Notes: generated by a model from the sequence alone, not told the origin. Positions 48,530-56,241 are shown, counted from the stretch's first letter. The stretch is 64,000 nt of DNA from Ww85 sp963745765 (GCA_963745765.1 CAVUYQ010000010.1:106210-170209); one strand, 5' to 3'. A program made the numbers and translations.

Positions 48530-48667
48530 TCAGGCAGAAAGACTTTTGCGGCCTTTGGCCCTCCGGGCGCTGAGAACTGCACGGCCTGCCTTGGTACTCA
48601 TCCTGGCTCGGAATCCATGTTTGTTTTTCCGCTTGGTGTTGCTTGGCTGAAATGTTCTTTTACTCAT
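48530..48667 (-). CDS. rpmH: 50S ribosomal protein L34
   Basis: This 45-aa protein begins MSKRTFQPSNTKRKNKHGFR and continues ARMSTKAGRAVLSARRAKGR to its stop. This is the canonical L34 sequence and length. It heads the rpmH-rnpA-yidD-yidC-jag series. The dnaA/dnaN genes that often precede it are not here, and I see no DnaA-box cluster in the gap beyond. Confidence 0.98.
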   Translation of the reverse strand: MSKRTFQPSNTKRKNKHGFRARMSTKAGRAVLSARRAKGRKSLSA

Positions 48668-48882
48668 TATTTAAATCCTCATCTGGCTTTCAACATTTCG
48701 CAGTATCTAGTCTCTATCAGGCTGACACCAGGTTGATCTGATATAGATAGCTGTTTTTAAACGATTTATGTGTCTTTTTGGTCGATTTACTCGTTCCCCT
48801 GAGACAGTAAAATCACAAAAGAGTATTAATAAACATATCTGGTAGAGGCTGTCAAACATTTTCGGAAAAATGGAGGAGTGCT

Positions 48883-49023
48883 ATGGGGGAAAACCGGCGC
48901 AGGGAATTGCCGGGAGCAGCGTCAAGTCGATACCGTCAGCTCTTCCGCTTCGCTTTGGCGATTTACCAGCGACAACAAGGAAAATCACACCGCTTCCTCT
49001 GGGCCGGTTTTCTCAACTGGTGA
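48883..49023 (+). CDS. Probable 46-aa basic/aromatic small protein, unrecognised
   Basis: A perfect GGAGGAG ribosome site lies seven bases before ATG 48883. The frame runs 46 codons (MGENRRRELPGAASSRYRQL, then FRFALAIYQRQQGKSHRFLW, AGFLNW, stop). It has many Arg, Gln and aromatic residues, and no signal peptide or membrane segment is evident. A perfect 15-bp hairpin begins 12 bp after the stop. The coding interval also carries a 10-bp inverted repeat (GAAAACCGGC at 48889-48898, inverted at 49003-49012), so a repeat element without coding function is an alternative. I do not know the family. Confidence 0.45.
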   Translation: MGENRRRELPGAASSRYRQLFRFALAIYQRQQGKSHRFLWAGFLNW

Positions 49024-49034
49024 CAGATGACAAA

Positions 49035-49076
49035 GAGCATGCCTGTTAGGTTTCACCAGGGCTAACAGGCATGCTC
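49035..49076 (+). terminator. Perfect 15-bp hairpin after the 46-aa gene
   Basis: GAGCATGCCTGTTAG at 49035-49049 pairs exactly with 49062-49076 around a 12-nt loop. No T-run follows, so it may act as an RNA-stabilising hairpin or a bidirectional barrier. The rest of the 48668-49251 gap (49077-49251) contains a T8 run near 49110 and a weak GC hairpin at ~49231-49250. I see no gene there. Confidence 0.5.
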
Positions 49077-49251
49077 TCGATTTGGAAGGTTAGCGGGCGT
49101 CTTGAATCATTTTTTTTCGTTCGCTCTATCGCGTCGCTTTTGCGATTCACCTGCAGCCCGTATGGTTAATCGCAAGCCTTTTGACAAGCAGCCTGTTTCA
49201 GCTCGTGGAATAGCCTGGCTAAAGTGTGCTCCCGGCTAGAACTGGCCGGGT

Positions 49252-49734
49252 TCAGGTTTTTGCCTTGTTCTTTATCACCTGCCATGCTTTATCCGGTACC
49301 TTTTTGATAAGGTACTCGTTTAATGCCTTGTGCAGAGCCATTACTGCCAGTGTCGCGCAGTGTTTGTCTGCTGCCGGGAAATGACCGATCTCCTGCAATA
49401 CCAGTGATGGTGTGATGGCCATGAGCTCTTCTAAGCGTTTACCGATGGCAAGCTCAGCGGTGAATGAAGCGCAGATGGCGCTGGAACCGCAACCGTTGGT
49501 TCGATATGAAGCCTTTTGCACTCGATTCTCATGAATTTTTAAAAAAATCTCAATGGTATCACTGCAACTGCCTTTAATACAGGCGGAAGCGTCGGCATCT
49601 TCCATGGCACCGTTAAACTGAGGGACCCGCCAGCGTTGAAAGCCTTTCTCGCCATATGCTGCCCTGGCATCTGCAAACGATTTTTCCTGCAGTTCAGCCA
49701 CGAGTGCTTCAAATTCTTTTTCGTTTAATGCCAT
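49252..49734 (-). CDS. IscU/NifU-like iron-sulfur scaffold protein
   Basis: This 160-aa protein is built on the IscU/NifU N-terminal fold, with cysteines in CIKGSCSD, NGCGSSAICAS and HCATLA. The second and third correspond to the scaffold's ligand cysteines. The N-terminal ~40 residues are unlike standard IscU. It lies at the downstream end of the MinD/NifX cluster and could supply clusters to those ferredoxin-like ATPases. That link is inferred from position only. Confidence 0.8.
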   Translation of the reverse strand: MALNEKEFEALVAELQEKSFADARAAYGEKGFQRWRVPQFNGAMEDADASACIKGSCSDTIEIFLKIHENRVQKASYRTNGCGSSAICASFTAELAIGKRLEELMAITPSLVLQEIGHFPAADKHCATLAVMALHKALNEYLIKKVPDKAWQVIKNKAKT

Positions 49735-49752
49735 AGTCTGCTCATACTTTTC

Positions 49753-49918
49753 TGGCTACCTTGAATCATCACCTTTTCGTCCGATTTCTGCGTTATGCTG
49801 GCAATTTCATCCTCTACATATCAACCAAGCATCCCAAGGGCCTCTCCCTTTTTCAGCCTGACGGTAACTTTGCCCGCATGCCTTGATTGCAAACGATGTC
49901 TGATTCCTCAGGTATCCT
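49753..49918. repeat. Palindrome-ended intergenic repeat, copy E (decayed)
   Basis: It starts GGCTACCTTGAATCATCACC. Like the reverse complement of copy A, it contains TTCTGCGTTATGCT, TTTCATCCTC and GCATGCCTTGAT in the same order. The far end is degenerate (GATTCCTCAGGTATCC). It lies between the NifU-like and NifX-like genes. Confidence 0.62.
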
Positions 49919-49924
49919 TTTAAA

Positions 49925-50284
49925 TTACCAGTGAGCTTCCGCGTTAGCCGCTGCAGTGTACTTCAGGTTTCCTGCCTTGAATGTCTTAACGGCTTCAGTA
50001 ACCGTACCTGCGACATCACTGACCACTTTAATACCCGCGGCCTCAAGTGTCTGGAAAGCTTTAGGACCACAATAGCCGGTGAGGAGGACCTGGGCGCCGT
50101 GATTATGAATCATGGTTGCCGCCTGTATGCCTGCTCCTTTGAAAGCATTAACGTTCTCGCTGTTATCAAGGGCTTCATATTCCATTGTATCGCTTTCTAC
50201 AATAAGAACAAAAGCGGCACGACCAAATCGAGGATCGACCGGATCATTGAGCCCGGGACCTTTTGCTGTAATTGCAATTTTCAT
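49925..50284 (-). CDS. NifX/NifB-type (dinitrogenase FeMo-cofactor) domain protein, ORP-like
   Basis: This 119-aa single-domain protein of the Di-Nitro_FeMo-Co family begins MKIAITAKGPGLNDPVDPRFGR. LLTGYCGPKAFQTLEAAGI and VTEAVKTFKAGNL follow. This is the family of the Desulfovibrio orange protein (ORP), which binds a Mo-Cu-S cluster. The match is from memory of sequence style. Its metal and partner are unknown. AGGAGACGATATG context supports the start. Confidence 0.87.
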   Translation of the reverse strand: MKIAITAKGPGLNDPVDPRFGRAAFVLIVESDTMEYEALDNSENVNAFKGAGIQAATMIHNHGAQVLLTGYCGPKAFQTLEAAGIKVVSDVAGTVTEAVKTFKAGNLKYTAAANAEAHW

Positions 50285-50305
50285 ATCGTCTCCTTTCGCG
50301 TAGAT

Positions 50306-50689
50306 TCAGGCACCACCGCCACCGCCACAGACCTGATCGTCGCCAATCAATGGCAATTTCCCGGCCAGCAGATCTTCCAGGACCGGACGGATTTCAACCC
50401 GCTCTGCGTCGTGATATACATCGATGCCGACCTGTTTGAAACCCATCAGGGGACGCATGCCGATTCCCCCCACAATGAGGGCATTTACATTGTTTTCAGC
50501 CAGCAGGTTCACCGGAACCATGCAGCCACCCTGTACATGTTCCTGATTTTTGATCGTTGTCACAGAAGTGATCTTTCCGTCGATTGCATCGACGCAGGTG
50601 AAGACATCACAGTGGCCGAAATGCCCTGCCCGCTGACCGTCCAGACCGCCTTCCCCTATTGATGGTATTGCTACACGAAGATGTGTCAT
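50306..50689 (-). CDS. NifX/NifB-type domain protein with glycine-rich tail
   Basis: This 127-aa protein is a second Di-Nitro_FeMo-Co family member. It reads RVAIPSIGEGGLDGQRAGHFGHC, LIVGGIGMRPLMGFKQVGI, and ends VCGGGGGA. It has cysteines and histidines (GHFGHCDVF, GGCMVP) that could bind metal. Twenty bp separate it from the next MinD gene upstream, which implies one transcript. Confidence 0.87.
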   Translation of the reverse strand: MTHLRVAIPSIGEGGLDGQRAGHFGHCDVFTCVDAIDGKITSVTTIKNQEHVQGGCMVPVNLLAENNVNALIVGGIGMRPLMGFKQVGIDVYHDAERVEIRPVLEDLLAGKLPLIGDDQVCGGGGGA

Positions 50690-50708
50690 TTTTACGCTCC
50701 ATTACATG

Positions 50709-51617
50709 TTAAAGGTTTAGTACCGGAAGAATTATCTTCTTCGGTTTGTTCATAAGGGCATCAGAGGCCATGATGGTCTGCCAGATATCCTTGATATTTT
50801 TGACGAAGGAACACTTTTCGTCATACTCGACAATGGTTTTACCAGCAACCATGGCCCGGGTCACGATCGGGTCAAAGGGAATAGATCCAACGACCATAAG
50901 ACCTCGTTCTTCCGACTCTTTTTCAATGATTGCCGTGACGTCTGGATTAAGGTCCGCTTTGTTGATACAGACAAGTCCGGGAATATTGAAATGGGTGATC
51001 AACTCGGCAACACGCAGCATATCATGCAGGCCTGAAACGCTTGGCTCGACGATAATTACCACCGCGGTTGCTCCGCTGATCGAGGCGATGACCGGACAGC
51101 CGATGCCGGGAGGGCCGTCGGTGATGATCAGCGTGCGCTGGGTCTGTTCTGCAAGTTCACGGGCCTGTTTGCGTATGACGCTGACCAGTTTGCCTGAATT
51201 TTCCTCGGCAATACCAAGTCGGGCATGCACCATCGGACCGAAGCGGGTATCGGAGGAAAACCATTCGCCGCATTTCTGTGCCGGAAAATCAATGGCCTGC
51301 TCGGGACACAATGAGTAACAGACGCCGCAGCCTTCACAGCTGATGGGGTCAACTTCAAAGGTGTCTGATATGGCATCGAACTGACAGAGTTCAAGGCACC
51401 TGCCGCATTCGCTGCAGGCTTCTTTGCGGATAATTGCCTTGCCGCCGCCCATGAAGTCAACCCTTTGCCTGATGGTTGGTGCGAGCAGAAGATGCAGATC
51501 TGCGGCATCGACATCTGCATCGCAGATCACATGATTCTTGGCCAGGGCCGCGAACGAGCCGGTAAGGCTCGTTTTTCCTGTGCCGCCTTTGCCGCTGATA
51601 ATGACGATTTCCTTCAT
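50709..51617 (-). CDS. MinD/ParA-type ATPase with inserted 2[4Fe-4S] ferredoxin domain (second copy)
   Basis: This 302-aa protein has the deviant Walker A SGKGGTGKTSL at residues ~8-18. Two ferredoxin motifs, CSECGRCLELCQFDA and CEGCGVCYSLCPEQA, are inserted near residues 67-110. Switch II (IITDGPPGIGCPV) follows. Pairs of such proteins accompany ORP/NifX proteins in sulfate reducers. It overlaps its paralog by 4 bp (ATGA). An ATP-driven redox or metal-cluster transfer role is inferred. Confidence 0.9.
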   Translation of the reverse strand: MKEIVIISGKGGTGKTSLTGSFAALAKNHVICDADVDAADLHLLLAPTIRQRVDFMGGGKAIIRKEACSECGRCLELCQFDAISDTFEVDPISCEGCGVCYSLCPEQAIDFPAQKCGEWFSSDTRFGPMVHARLGIAEENSGKLVSVIRKQARELAEQTQRTLIITDGPPGIGCPVIASISGATAVVIIVEPSVSGLHDMLRVAELITHFNIPGLVCINKADLNPDVTAIIEKESEERGLMVVGSIPFDPIVTRAMVAGKTIVEYDEKCSFVKNIKDIWQTIMASDALMNKPKKIILPVLNL

Positions 51618-52468
51618 TGGTTTACCTTGTGTGCTGAGACAATGTCTTTAATGTCTGAGAAGAGGGTGATAAAAACCTGCCGCCACTGTGGTTCCTCGTC
51701 CACGAGCATATGCCCGCGAGAGTATATCTCCGCAATCCGCCTGGCAAAGGGGATCTCCAGCAGGATTGGCAGGGATTCGCTGCGGGCATAATCTCTGACC
51801 TCGTCATCCCCGATATCAGCACGATTGATGACAAGCCCGCATGGTATGCCCAGCACTTTCACTGCCTCATGGGCAAGTTTCAGGTCGTGCAGCCCAAATG
51901 GCGTCGGTTCCGTCACCAGCAGGACGAAATCACTGTTTTTCATCGAGGCAATCGCCGGGCAGGAGGTACCCGGAGGGGCATCGATAATGACGAGTTCATC
52001 CGCTTTGATATCTTTTCGCAGATGATTGATCAGCGGAGGACTCATCGCCTCGCCGATCCGCAGACAGCCATGCATAAAGGTTATCGGCCCCCGCACTCCT
52101 ACCGCAGTGGTACCAAGCTGCCTTTGTCCTTCTGTTATCGCCTGTACCTTGCAGACCTGCTGGCAGCCTTTGCAGCTATGACACAACTCGGGGAAAAGAA
52201 GAACCTTGCCGGCTATGATTGTCAGGGCATTGAACCGGCAGATGTCAACACATTCCCCGCAACCGTTACAAAGCTTGTTATCAATCTGTGGTACAAAGGT
52301 GAACACGGGTTGCGGCTCTGAAAGGTCCGGTTTTAAAAATAGATGTGCATTGGGCTCTTCGACATCACAGTCAAGGAGATTCAGTGGCATATCGAGGCTC
52401 ACCGCCAAATTTGTTGAAACGGTGGTCTTGCCGGTTCCCCCTTTGCCGCTGGCGACACTTATTATCAT
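51614..52468 (-). CDS. MinD/ParA-type ATPase with inserted 2[4Fe-4S] ferredoxin domain (first copy)
   Basis: This 284-aa protein has Walker A SGKGGTGKTTVSTNLA, ferredoxin motifs CNGCGECVDICRFNA and CHSCKGCQQVCKVQA, and switch II IIDAPPGTSCP. It is paralogous to the following gene but clearly diverged. A heterodimer is plausible, because the two are always adjacent in such clusters (from memory). It starts 18 bp after the receiver-like gene. Confidence 0.9.
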   Translation of the reverse strand: MIISVASGKGGTGKTTVSTNLAVSLDMPLNLLDCDVEEPNAHLFLKPDLSEPQPVFTFVPQIDNKLCNGCGECVDICRFNALTIIAGKVLLFPELCHSCKGCQQVCKVQAITEGQRQLGTTAVGVRGPITFMHGCLRIGEAMSPPLINHLRKDIKADELVIIDAPPGTSCPAIASMKNSDFVLLVTEPTPFGLHDLKLAHEAVKVLGIPCGLVINRADIGDDEVRDYARSESLPILLEIPFARRIAEIYSRGHMLVDEEPQWRQVFITLFSDIKDIVSAHKVNQ

Positions 52469-52485
52469 TGTTTTTTCCTGTTTTT

Positions 52486-52878
52486 CTAAGATGTGTGCAA
52501 TTGGTTTAACTTCTCAAGCAGCGCAAGCATTTTTTTTGCAGCCGCAGCATCGGGATGAATGGGAAGCTGCATAAAAAGTCCAAGGCCTTCGGTCTGTTCA
52601 TGAAATTCCTGGGGATACAGAGGTGAAACGAGAGCACAATTAATAAATGGATTATCGGCCACGATTTCCCTGACGAATTGCAGGCCATTTTGGTCCCGCA
52701 GTTCCTCAGCGACAACGACCACATCAATCGAGCCATCTCTTATGATCCGGCGCGACTGCTCGGCAGAATCGACTTGAAATATCTCCAGTCGCTGATCTTT
52801 GCCAAGCTCCTGGTTGAACTCAGCAAAAGAATCAGTTTCTTTACCTGCAAGCAGAATATGTAACGTTTTTTTGTTCAT
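52486..52878 (-). CDS. Receiver-like protein lacking the phospho-acceptor Asp
   Basis: This ~130-aa protein has the alternating strand/helix pattern of a receiver domain (LHILLAGKETDSF ... IDVVVVAEELRDQNG ... CALVSPLYPQEF). Where the phospho-acceptor Asp should end strand 3, it reads VVVVAEE, so phosphorylation is unlikely. ATG 52878 is preferred to the longer start at 52908. Its place inside the MinD/NifX unit suggests a protein-interaction role. Confidence 0.68.
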   Translation of the reverse strand: MNKKTLHILLAGKETDSFAEFNQELGKDQRLEIFQVDSAEQSRRIIRDGSIDVVVVAEELRDQNGLQFVREIVADNPFINCALVSPLYPQEFHEQTEGLGLFMQLPIHPDAAAAKKMLALLEKLNQLHTS

Positions 52879-52996
52879 GCTTCGGTGTTCCCGTTTTGGA
52901 TAATCCATTATTAATTTAGGGAGGATGTGCTCCCGTTCACCCTTCTGCCTTGATCTGCCAACTCCTGTGCTCTGAGCAGGGGCTCAATTTTTTTTG

Positions 52997-53068
52997 TCAA
53001 TGAGCCGAGGTGTTTTTTGTTTTCGACTGTTTTTTGGTTGTTCGACGCTCTTTATTGTTCCTCGGCAT
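52997..53068 (-). CDS. Possible 23-aa basic peptide
   Basis: ATG 53068 lies 19 bp after the preceding NifX-like stop, with GAGGT five bases upstream. The peptide MPRNNKERRTTKKQSKTKNT-SAH is strongly basic. It is too short to judge and is given because of its ribosome site and operon position. Confidence 0.2.
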   Translation of the reverse strand: MPRNNKERRTTKKQSKTKNTSAH

Positions 53069-53086
53069 AACCGTACCTCTTTTGTT

Positions 53087-53479
53087 TTACTTTACTTTGC
53101 GAACCATTTTTTTCTGAGCAGGTCGATCCTTTTTGCTGCGCTGACCGGAATGACAACCGGGCATGACAAAATCTTTGATTGACCCGCCACGTGCGTAGGT
53201 CTCCAGCAACTTTTCACTATTGCCGGCAACAAAAGAAACCAGGGTGATCCCCGCCGATTCGATGATATGGGCCGGCTGCTTTGAAATTGCACCGCAGATC
53301 AGTGTGTCGATTTCTTTTTCAACCAGAATGCGGGCAAGACTTTCCGGGATTCTGCCTGGTATGAATTCTCGTGTTTGACTGATGACGGCCTGGTTTTCTA
53401 TTGTGGCAAGCACAATAGTCTGGGCCGAATCGAAAACCGGCGAAACACGATTTCCCCATATGGTCATGGCAACTTTCAT
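53087..53479 (-). CDS. NifX/NifB-type domain protein with Lys/Arg-rich tail
   Basis: This ~130-aa protein is the third Di-Nitro_FeMo-Co family member and the first gene of the unit. It reads KVAMTIWGNRVSPVFDSAQ, LICGAISKQPAHIIESAGI, and a GCHSG motif before a basic tail (QRSKKDRPAQKKMVRK). ATG 53479 has AGGAG at the right distance. The frame is open upstream to 53518, but that part would overlap the promoter leader. A sigma-54 promoter lies just upstream. Confidence 0.85.
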   Translation of the reverse strand: MKVAMTIWGNRVSPVFDSAQTIVLATIENQAVISQTREFIPGRIPESLARILVEKEIDTLICGAISKQPAHIIESAGITLVSFVAGNSEKLLETYARGGSIKDFVMPGCHSGQRSKKDRPAQKKMVRKVK

Positions 53480-53530
53480 TTGGCTTATCTCCTTGGCTGC
53501 GACCGTGCAGGGTAGCATTGCATGAGGTAC

Positions 53531-53546
53531 TGCAAAGGAGATGCCA
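53531..53546 (-). promoter_or_regulatory. Sigma-54 (-24/-12) promoter of the MinD/NifX unit
   Basis: On the minus strand the sequence is TGGCATCTCCTTTGCA, matching TGGCAC-N5-TTGCA, with GG and GC separated by exactly 10 bases. It is 52 bp before the first gene's ATG. The sigma-54 activator gene lies just upstream on the same strand. Confidence 0.85.
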
Positions 53547-53634
53547 GTTTCGAGAATATGCTCGAGTGGGGTTTGTAATGATTTGATTCCGGTTGGTTAC
53601 GTAGGGTTGGTCCTGCTGGTCTGAGGGGCTGGTT

Positions 53635-53670
53635 GCCCCCCATCGTCGCAGAGCTGCAACGATGGGGGGC
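53635..53670 (-). promoter_or_regulatory. Perfect 12-bp palindrome between activator and promoter
   Basis: GCCCCCCATCGT (53635-53646) is exactly repeated inverted at 53659-53670. No T-run follows on either strand. It sits ~115-150 bp upstream of the expected transcription start, where enhancer sites for sigma-54 activators usually lie. It is also 35 bp after the activator gene's stop and could be that gene's terminator. Confidence 0.55.
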
Positions 53671-53704
53671 ATGTCAGAGTCGCGCTTATGCGATGCTTGC
53701 CGGT

Positions 53705-55087
53705 TTATGAACGGCGTGAGCGGCCGTCTTTTTCGGGCAGGGTGATCGCCAGTTTTTTGATTTTTCGGAACAGGGTTGATTTGTGCATGCCCAGGGCTTC
53801 GGCCGCGGCAGAGCGGTTATAGCCTGTCGCTTCAAGCGCCCTGATAATTGTCTCACGCTCTGTTCTGGCAAGCTCGGAGAGCATTGAACCGGGGCGTCGC
53901 GAGCTTGTTTGCCGATGATGGGGGAGATAGGCCGGAAGGTGTCTTGATTGGATATAACCTTCCGAACAGAGTATAAAGGCGTGCTCGATGATGTTTTCCA
54001 GTTCCCGGATATTTCCGGGATAATCGTGGGCAAGCAGCACTGCTGTCGCATCGGAGTCAATTCCGCTTATCAGCTTGTTCTTTATTCGGTTCATTTTCGC
54101 TATGAACCGTTCAATGAGCAGCGGCATGTCTTCCATTCTTTCCCTCAGTGGCGGGAGTTTCAGGGTGACAATGTTAACACGGTAGAAGAGGTCTCGACGG
54201 AACGTGGCATTTTCCACCATGCTTCTCAGGTCGCGATTGGTCGCGGCGATGATACGTGCATGAGTCTTTATGGGTTCAGTGCTTCCCAACGGCTGAAATT
54301 CTCTTTCTTCAAGGACGCGAAGTAATTTGACCTGAAATGCCGAGCTGGTATCGCCGAGTTCGTCGAGCAGAATAGTTCCGTTGTCTGCCGAGGCAAATAA
54401 ACCAGGTTTGTCGTTCCGCGCATCGGTGAAGGCACCGGCTTTATAACCGAATAGCTCTGATTCAAGCAAATTGTCCGGTAGTGCCCCGCAATTGATCGCA
54501 ATGAAAGGCTCGTTCTTTCGCTCGGAAAGATTGTGAATAGTACGGGCGATCAATTCCTTGCCCGTCCCGGTTTCTCCCTCTATCAGGATCGTGCTATTGC
54601 TGCGCGCAATTTTATCCAGATTGTCAAATAAGGTTCGCATGGACTCAGAGCGACTGACAATATCGCCAAAATGAGTGGTTCCGCTGAGTTCTCGCCTGAG
54701 TTCTTCGACCAGGCTATGGTCCCGGAAAATCTCAACCCCGCCGAGAACCAGACCCTGATCATCTTCGAGCAGAGATGTCGAAACGGATATGGGAATACGC
54801 TTTTTCTCGCTATTGACGATATGGGTGTCCGAACTGACGAACGATTTCCCGTCCTGCATGGTGCGCTTCAAGGCACAATCACTTTCACACATATTGGAAC
54901 GAAAAACTTCCCAGCAGTAGCGTCCGATTGCCTCGTCGCGAGGAATCCCGGTGATCTGCTCGGCTGCACTATTGAAGGTGGTGATTCGCCAATTATGATC
55001 AACGGTAAATACGCCGTCGGATATACTTTCCAAAATAATGTCTGTCAGGCTCTGGGAGCCCTTGTCTTTTTTTCTGTTCATATGCAC
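53705..55087 (-). CDS. Sigma-54-dependent transcriptional activator (PAS-AAA-Fis)
   Basis: This ~460-aa protein has an N-terminal PAS domain (~15-125) with two cysteines in CESDCAL, the AAA+ domain (~145-370) with GETGTGKE, and the sigma-54 contact loop GAFTDA (GAFTGA in most members). NGTILLDELGD is Walker B. The C-terminal Fis-type helix-turn-helix is TGYNRSAAAEALGMHKSTLFRKI. The PAS cysteines could sense redox state or a cluster. The target is very likely the sigma-54 promoter just downstream. The start is GTG 55087 or ATG 55081. Confidence 0.92.
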   Translation of the reverse strand: MHMNRKKDKGSQSLTDIILESISDGVFTVDHNWRITTFNSAAEQITGIPRDEAIGRYCWEVFRSNMCESDCALKRTMQDGKSFVSSDTHIVNSEKKRIPISVSTSLLEDDQGLVLGGVEIFRDHSLVEELRRELSGTTHFGDIVSRSESMRTLFDNLDKIARSNSTILIEGETGTGKELIARTIHNLSERKNEPFIAINCGALPDNLLESELFGYKAGAFTDARNDKPGLFASADNGTILLDELGDTSSAFQVKLLRVLEEREFQPLGSTEPIKTHARIIAATNRDLRSMVENATFRRDLFYRVNIVTLKLPPLRERMEDMPLLIERFIAKMNRIKNKLISGIDSDATAVLLAHDYPGNIRELENIIEHAFILCSEGYIQSRHLPAYLPHHRQTSSRRPGSMLSELARTERETIIRALEATGYNRSAAAEALGMHKSTLFRKIKKLAITLPEKDGRSRRS

Positions 55088-55450
55088 AAATATAATACTT
55101 TTGTCCGGTAATGCACTCCTAATCCCATGTTCATGAAAATTTCTGTGTAAAATGCAGAGAAAGGATACCTTTCATGATTGCCCCTTTGCCCGCTTCGTTT
55201 TTGTGATTTGAATACGGCATGGTATGATAAATCATACAGCACCATCCGAGCAGGCTGTTCCAATACCTGAAACATGGAGGCCGCATTGCTTTTCTCGGAA
55301 TTGTGCGGGGTATCTGCCCGGCCACTGGCAGGATGAAGAAGAGGTGCAACGGAGCAATGAGACCTGGTTGGCCCGAATGAACAGCCATAAACGGGGCTAT
55401 TCATTCAGGCCAGCCGGCCGAAAAGGGAAAAAGGAAAAAGGCGCGAAAAC
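55088..55450. other. Intergenic region upstream of the sigma-54 activator
   Basis: Open frames exist on both strands but lack ribosome sites, recognisable domains and protein-like composition. GTATGAT-AA-ATCATAC at 55222-55237 is a perfect 7+7 palindrome about 135 bp before the activator start and could be an operator. Confidence 0.4.
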
Positions 55451-55629
55451 GGTAGCTATCTGGGTACTTGAATAATCAGATTATTCTTTTGAGATCAGGG
55501 CAGGCGAGAAATTTCACCGCCAGGCGCTATGATAAAAAATCTCCGTGCGGCACCTCTCTATCCCAGGGGAAAAAAATTCGATTATGATCCTGAGATCGGA
55601 CGAAAAAATGATTATTCAAGATGGCTACC
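55451..55629. repeat. Palindrome-ended intergenic repeat, copy B (longest)
   Basis: The ends are GGTAGCTATCT(GGGTA)CTTGAATAATCA and, inverted, GGTAGCCATCTTGAATAATCA. The interior GGCGAGAAATTTCACCGCC matches copy A. It lies 5 bp from the stop of the 108-aa gene and could supply its transcription end. Confidence 0.7.
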
Positions 55630-55634
55630 TGTTT

Positions 55635-55961
55635 CTAGGCTGCGGTCAGGATGATTTTGTTTTTTGTAAATTTGACGATAAAGGCATCGCCGGGCTTAAA
55701 GCTGCCTGCACTCATGTTCTTTGCCGATAAAGTAAGGGTGTTTCGTTTACCGATTTTGACGATTGTCGGTTTAATGGCGGTTGTACTTTTACCATCCTGC
55801 ACATGATAGTATTTTTTATCGGCATCCATCAATTTCAACATCAGATTGTTGAAAGTCGGGTGGTTCTTGATATCCATCGCCTGCATAATTTCAGGTTTTG
55901 TTTTACCTTCGTTGAGAAGGGTTCTGAAGGTATTTAAATCGTATTTGGTTTTTCGGGCCAT
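55635..55961 (-). CDS. Orphan 108-aa protein with AbrB-like C-terminus
   Basis: AGGTGA lies before ATG 55961. Residues 1-50 are helical (YDLNTFRTLLNEGKTKPEIM) and suggest a small DNA-binding fold. The C-terminal ~45 residues (TLTLSAKNMSAGSFKPGDAF, VKFTKNKIIL) resemble the swapped-hairpin AbrB/SpoVT pattern. No neighbour suggests a role, and repeats flank it on both sides. Transcription regulation or an antitoxin-like role is possible, but no toxin gene is adjacent. Confidence 0.55.
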   Translation of the reverse strand: MARKTKYDLNTFRTLLNEGKTKPEIMQAMDIKNHPTFNNLMLKLMDADKKYYHVQDGKSTTAIKPTIVKIGKRNTLTLSAKNMSAGSFKPGDAFIVKFTKNKIILTAA

Positions 55962-56241
55962 GAGTCACCTATTGTGTTTGGTTTAATAAAGGTTCAGAAA
56001 TTTTCAAAATCACATCATAAACTGATGATAAAATTTTGAAGAAGATGTTTCAATATACGAATTGTATGAAAAGTTTTCAATACCTGATATTCATAATGTT
56101 TTTATTTGAGCATTTTTTTTAAAGGAGTTGGTTGCTATCAGATGACTATGAAAAAAGCGGAAATGAAATGAATGTTTGTTCGAAAAAGCATATTCAAGCA
56201 AAAGTTATGTGCTCAAATTGATAATTAATCAAAGATAATTG

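Noticed and set aside
48668..49251. Replication origin near rpmH
   Set aside because: The gene order invites it, but I found no TTATCCACA-type DnaA boxes and no dnaA/dnaN here.
55078..55475. Open frames on both strands upstream of the sigma-54 activator
   Set aside because: No ribosome sites, composition unlike protein, and overlap with the activator start or with repeat copy B.
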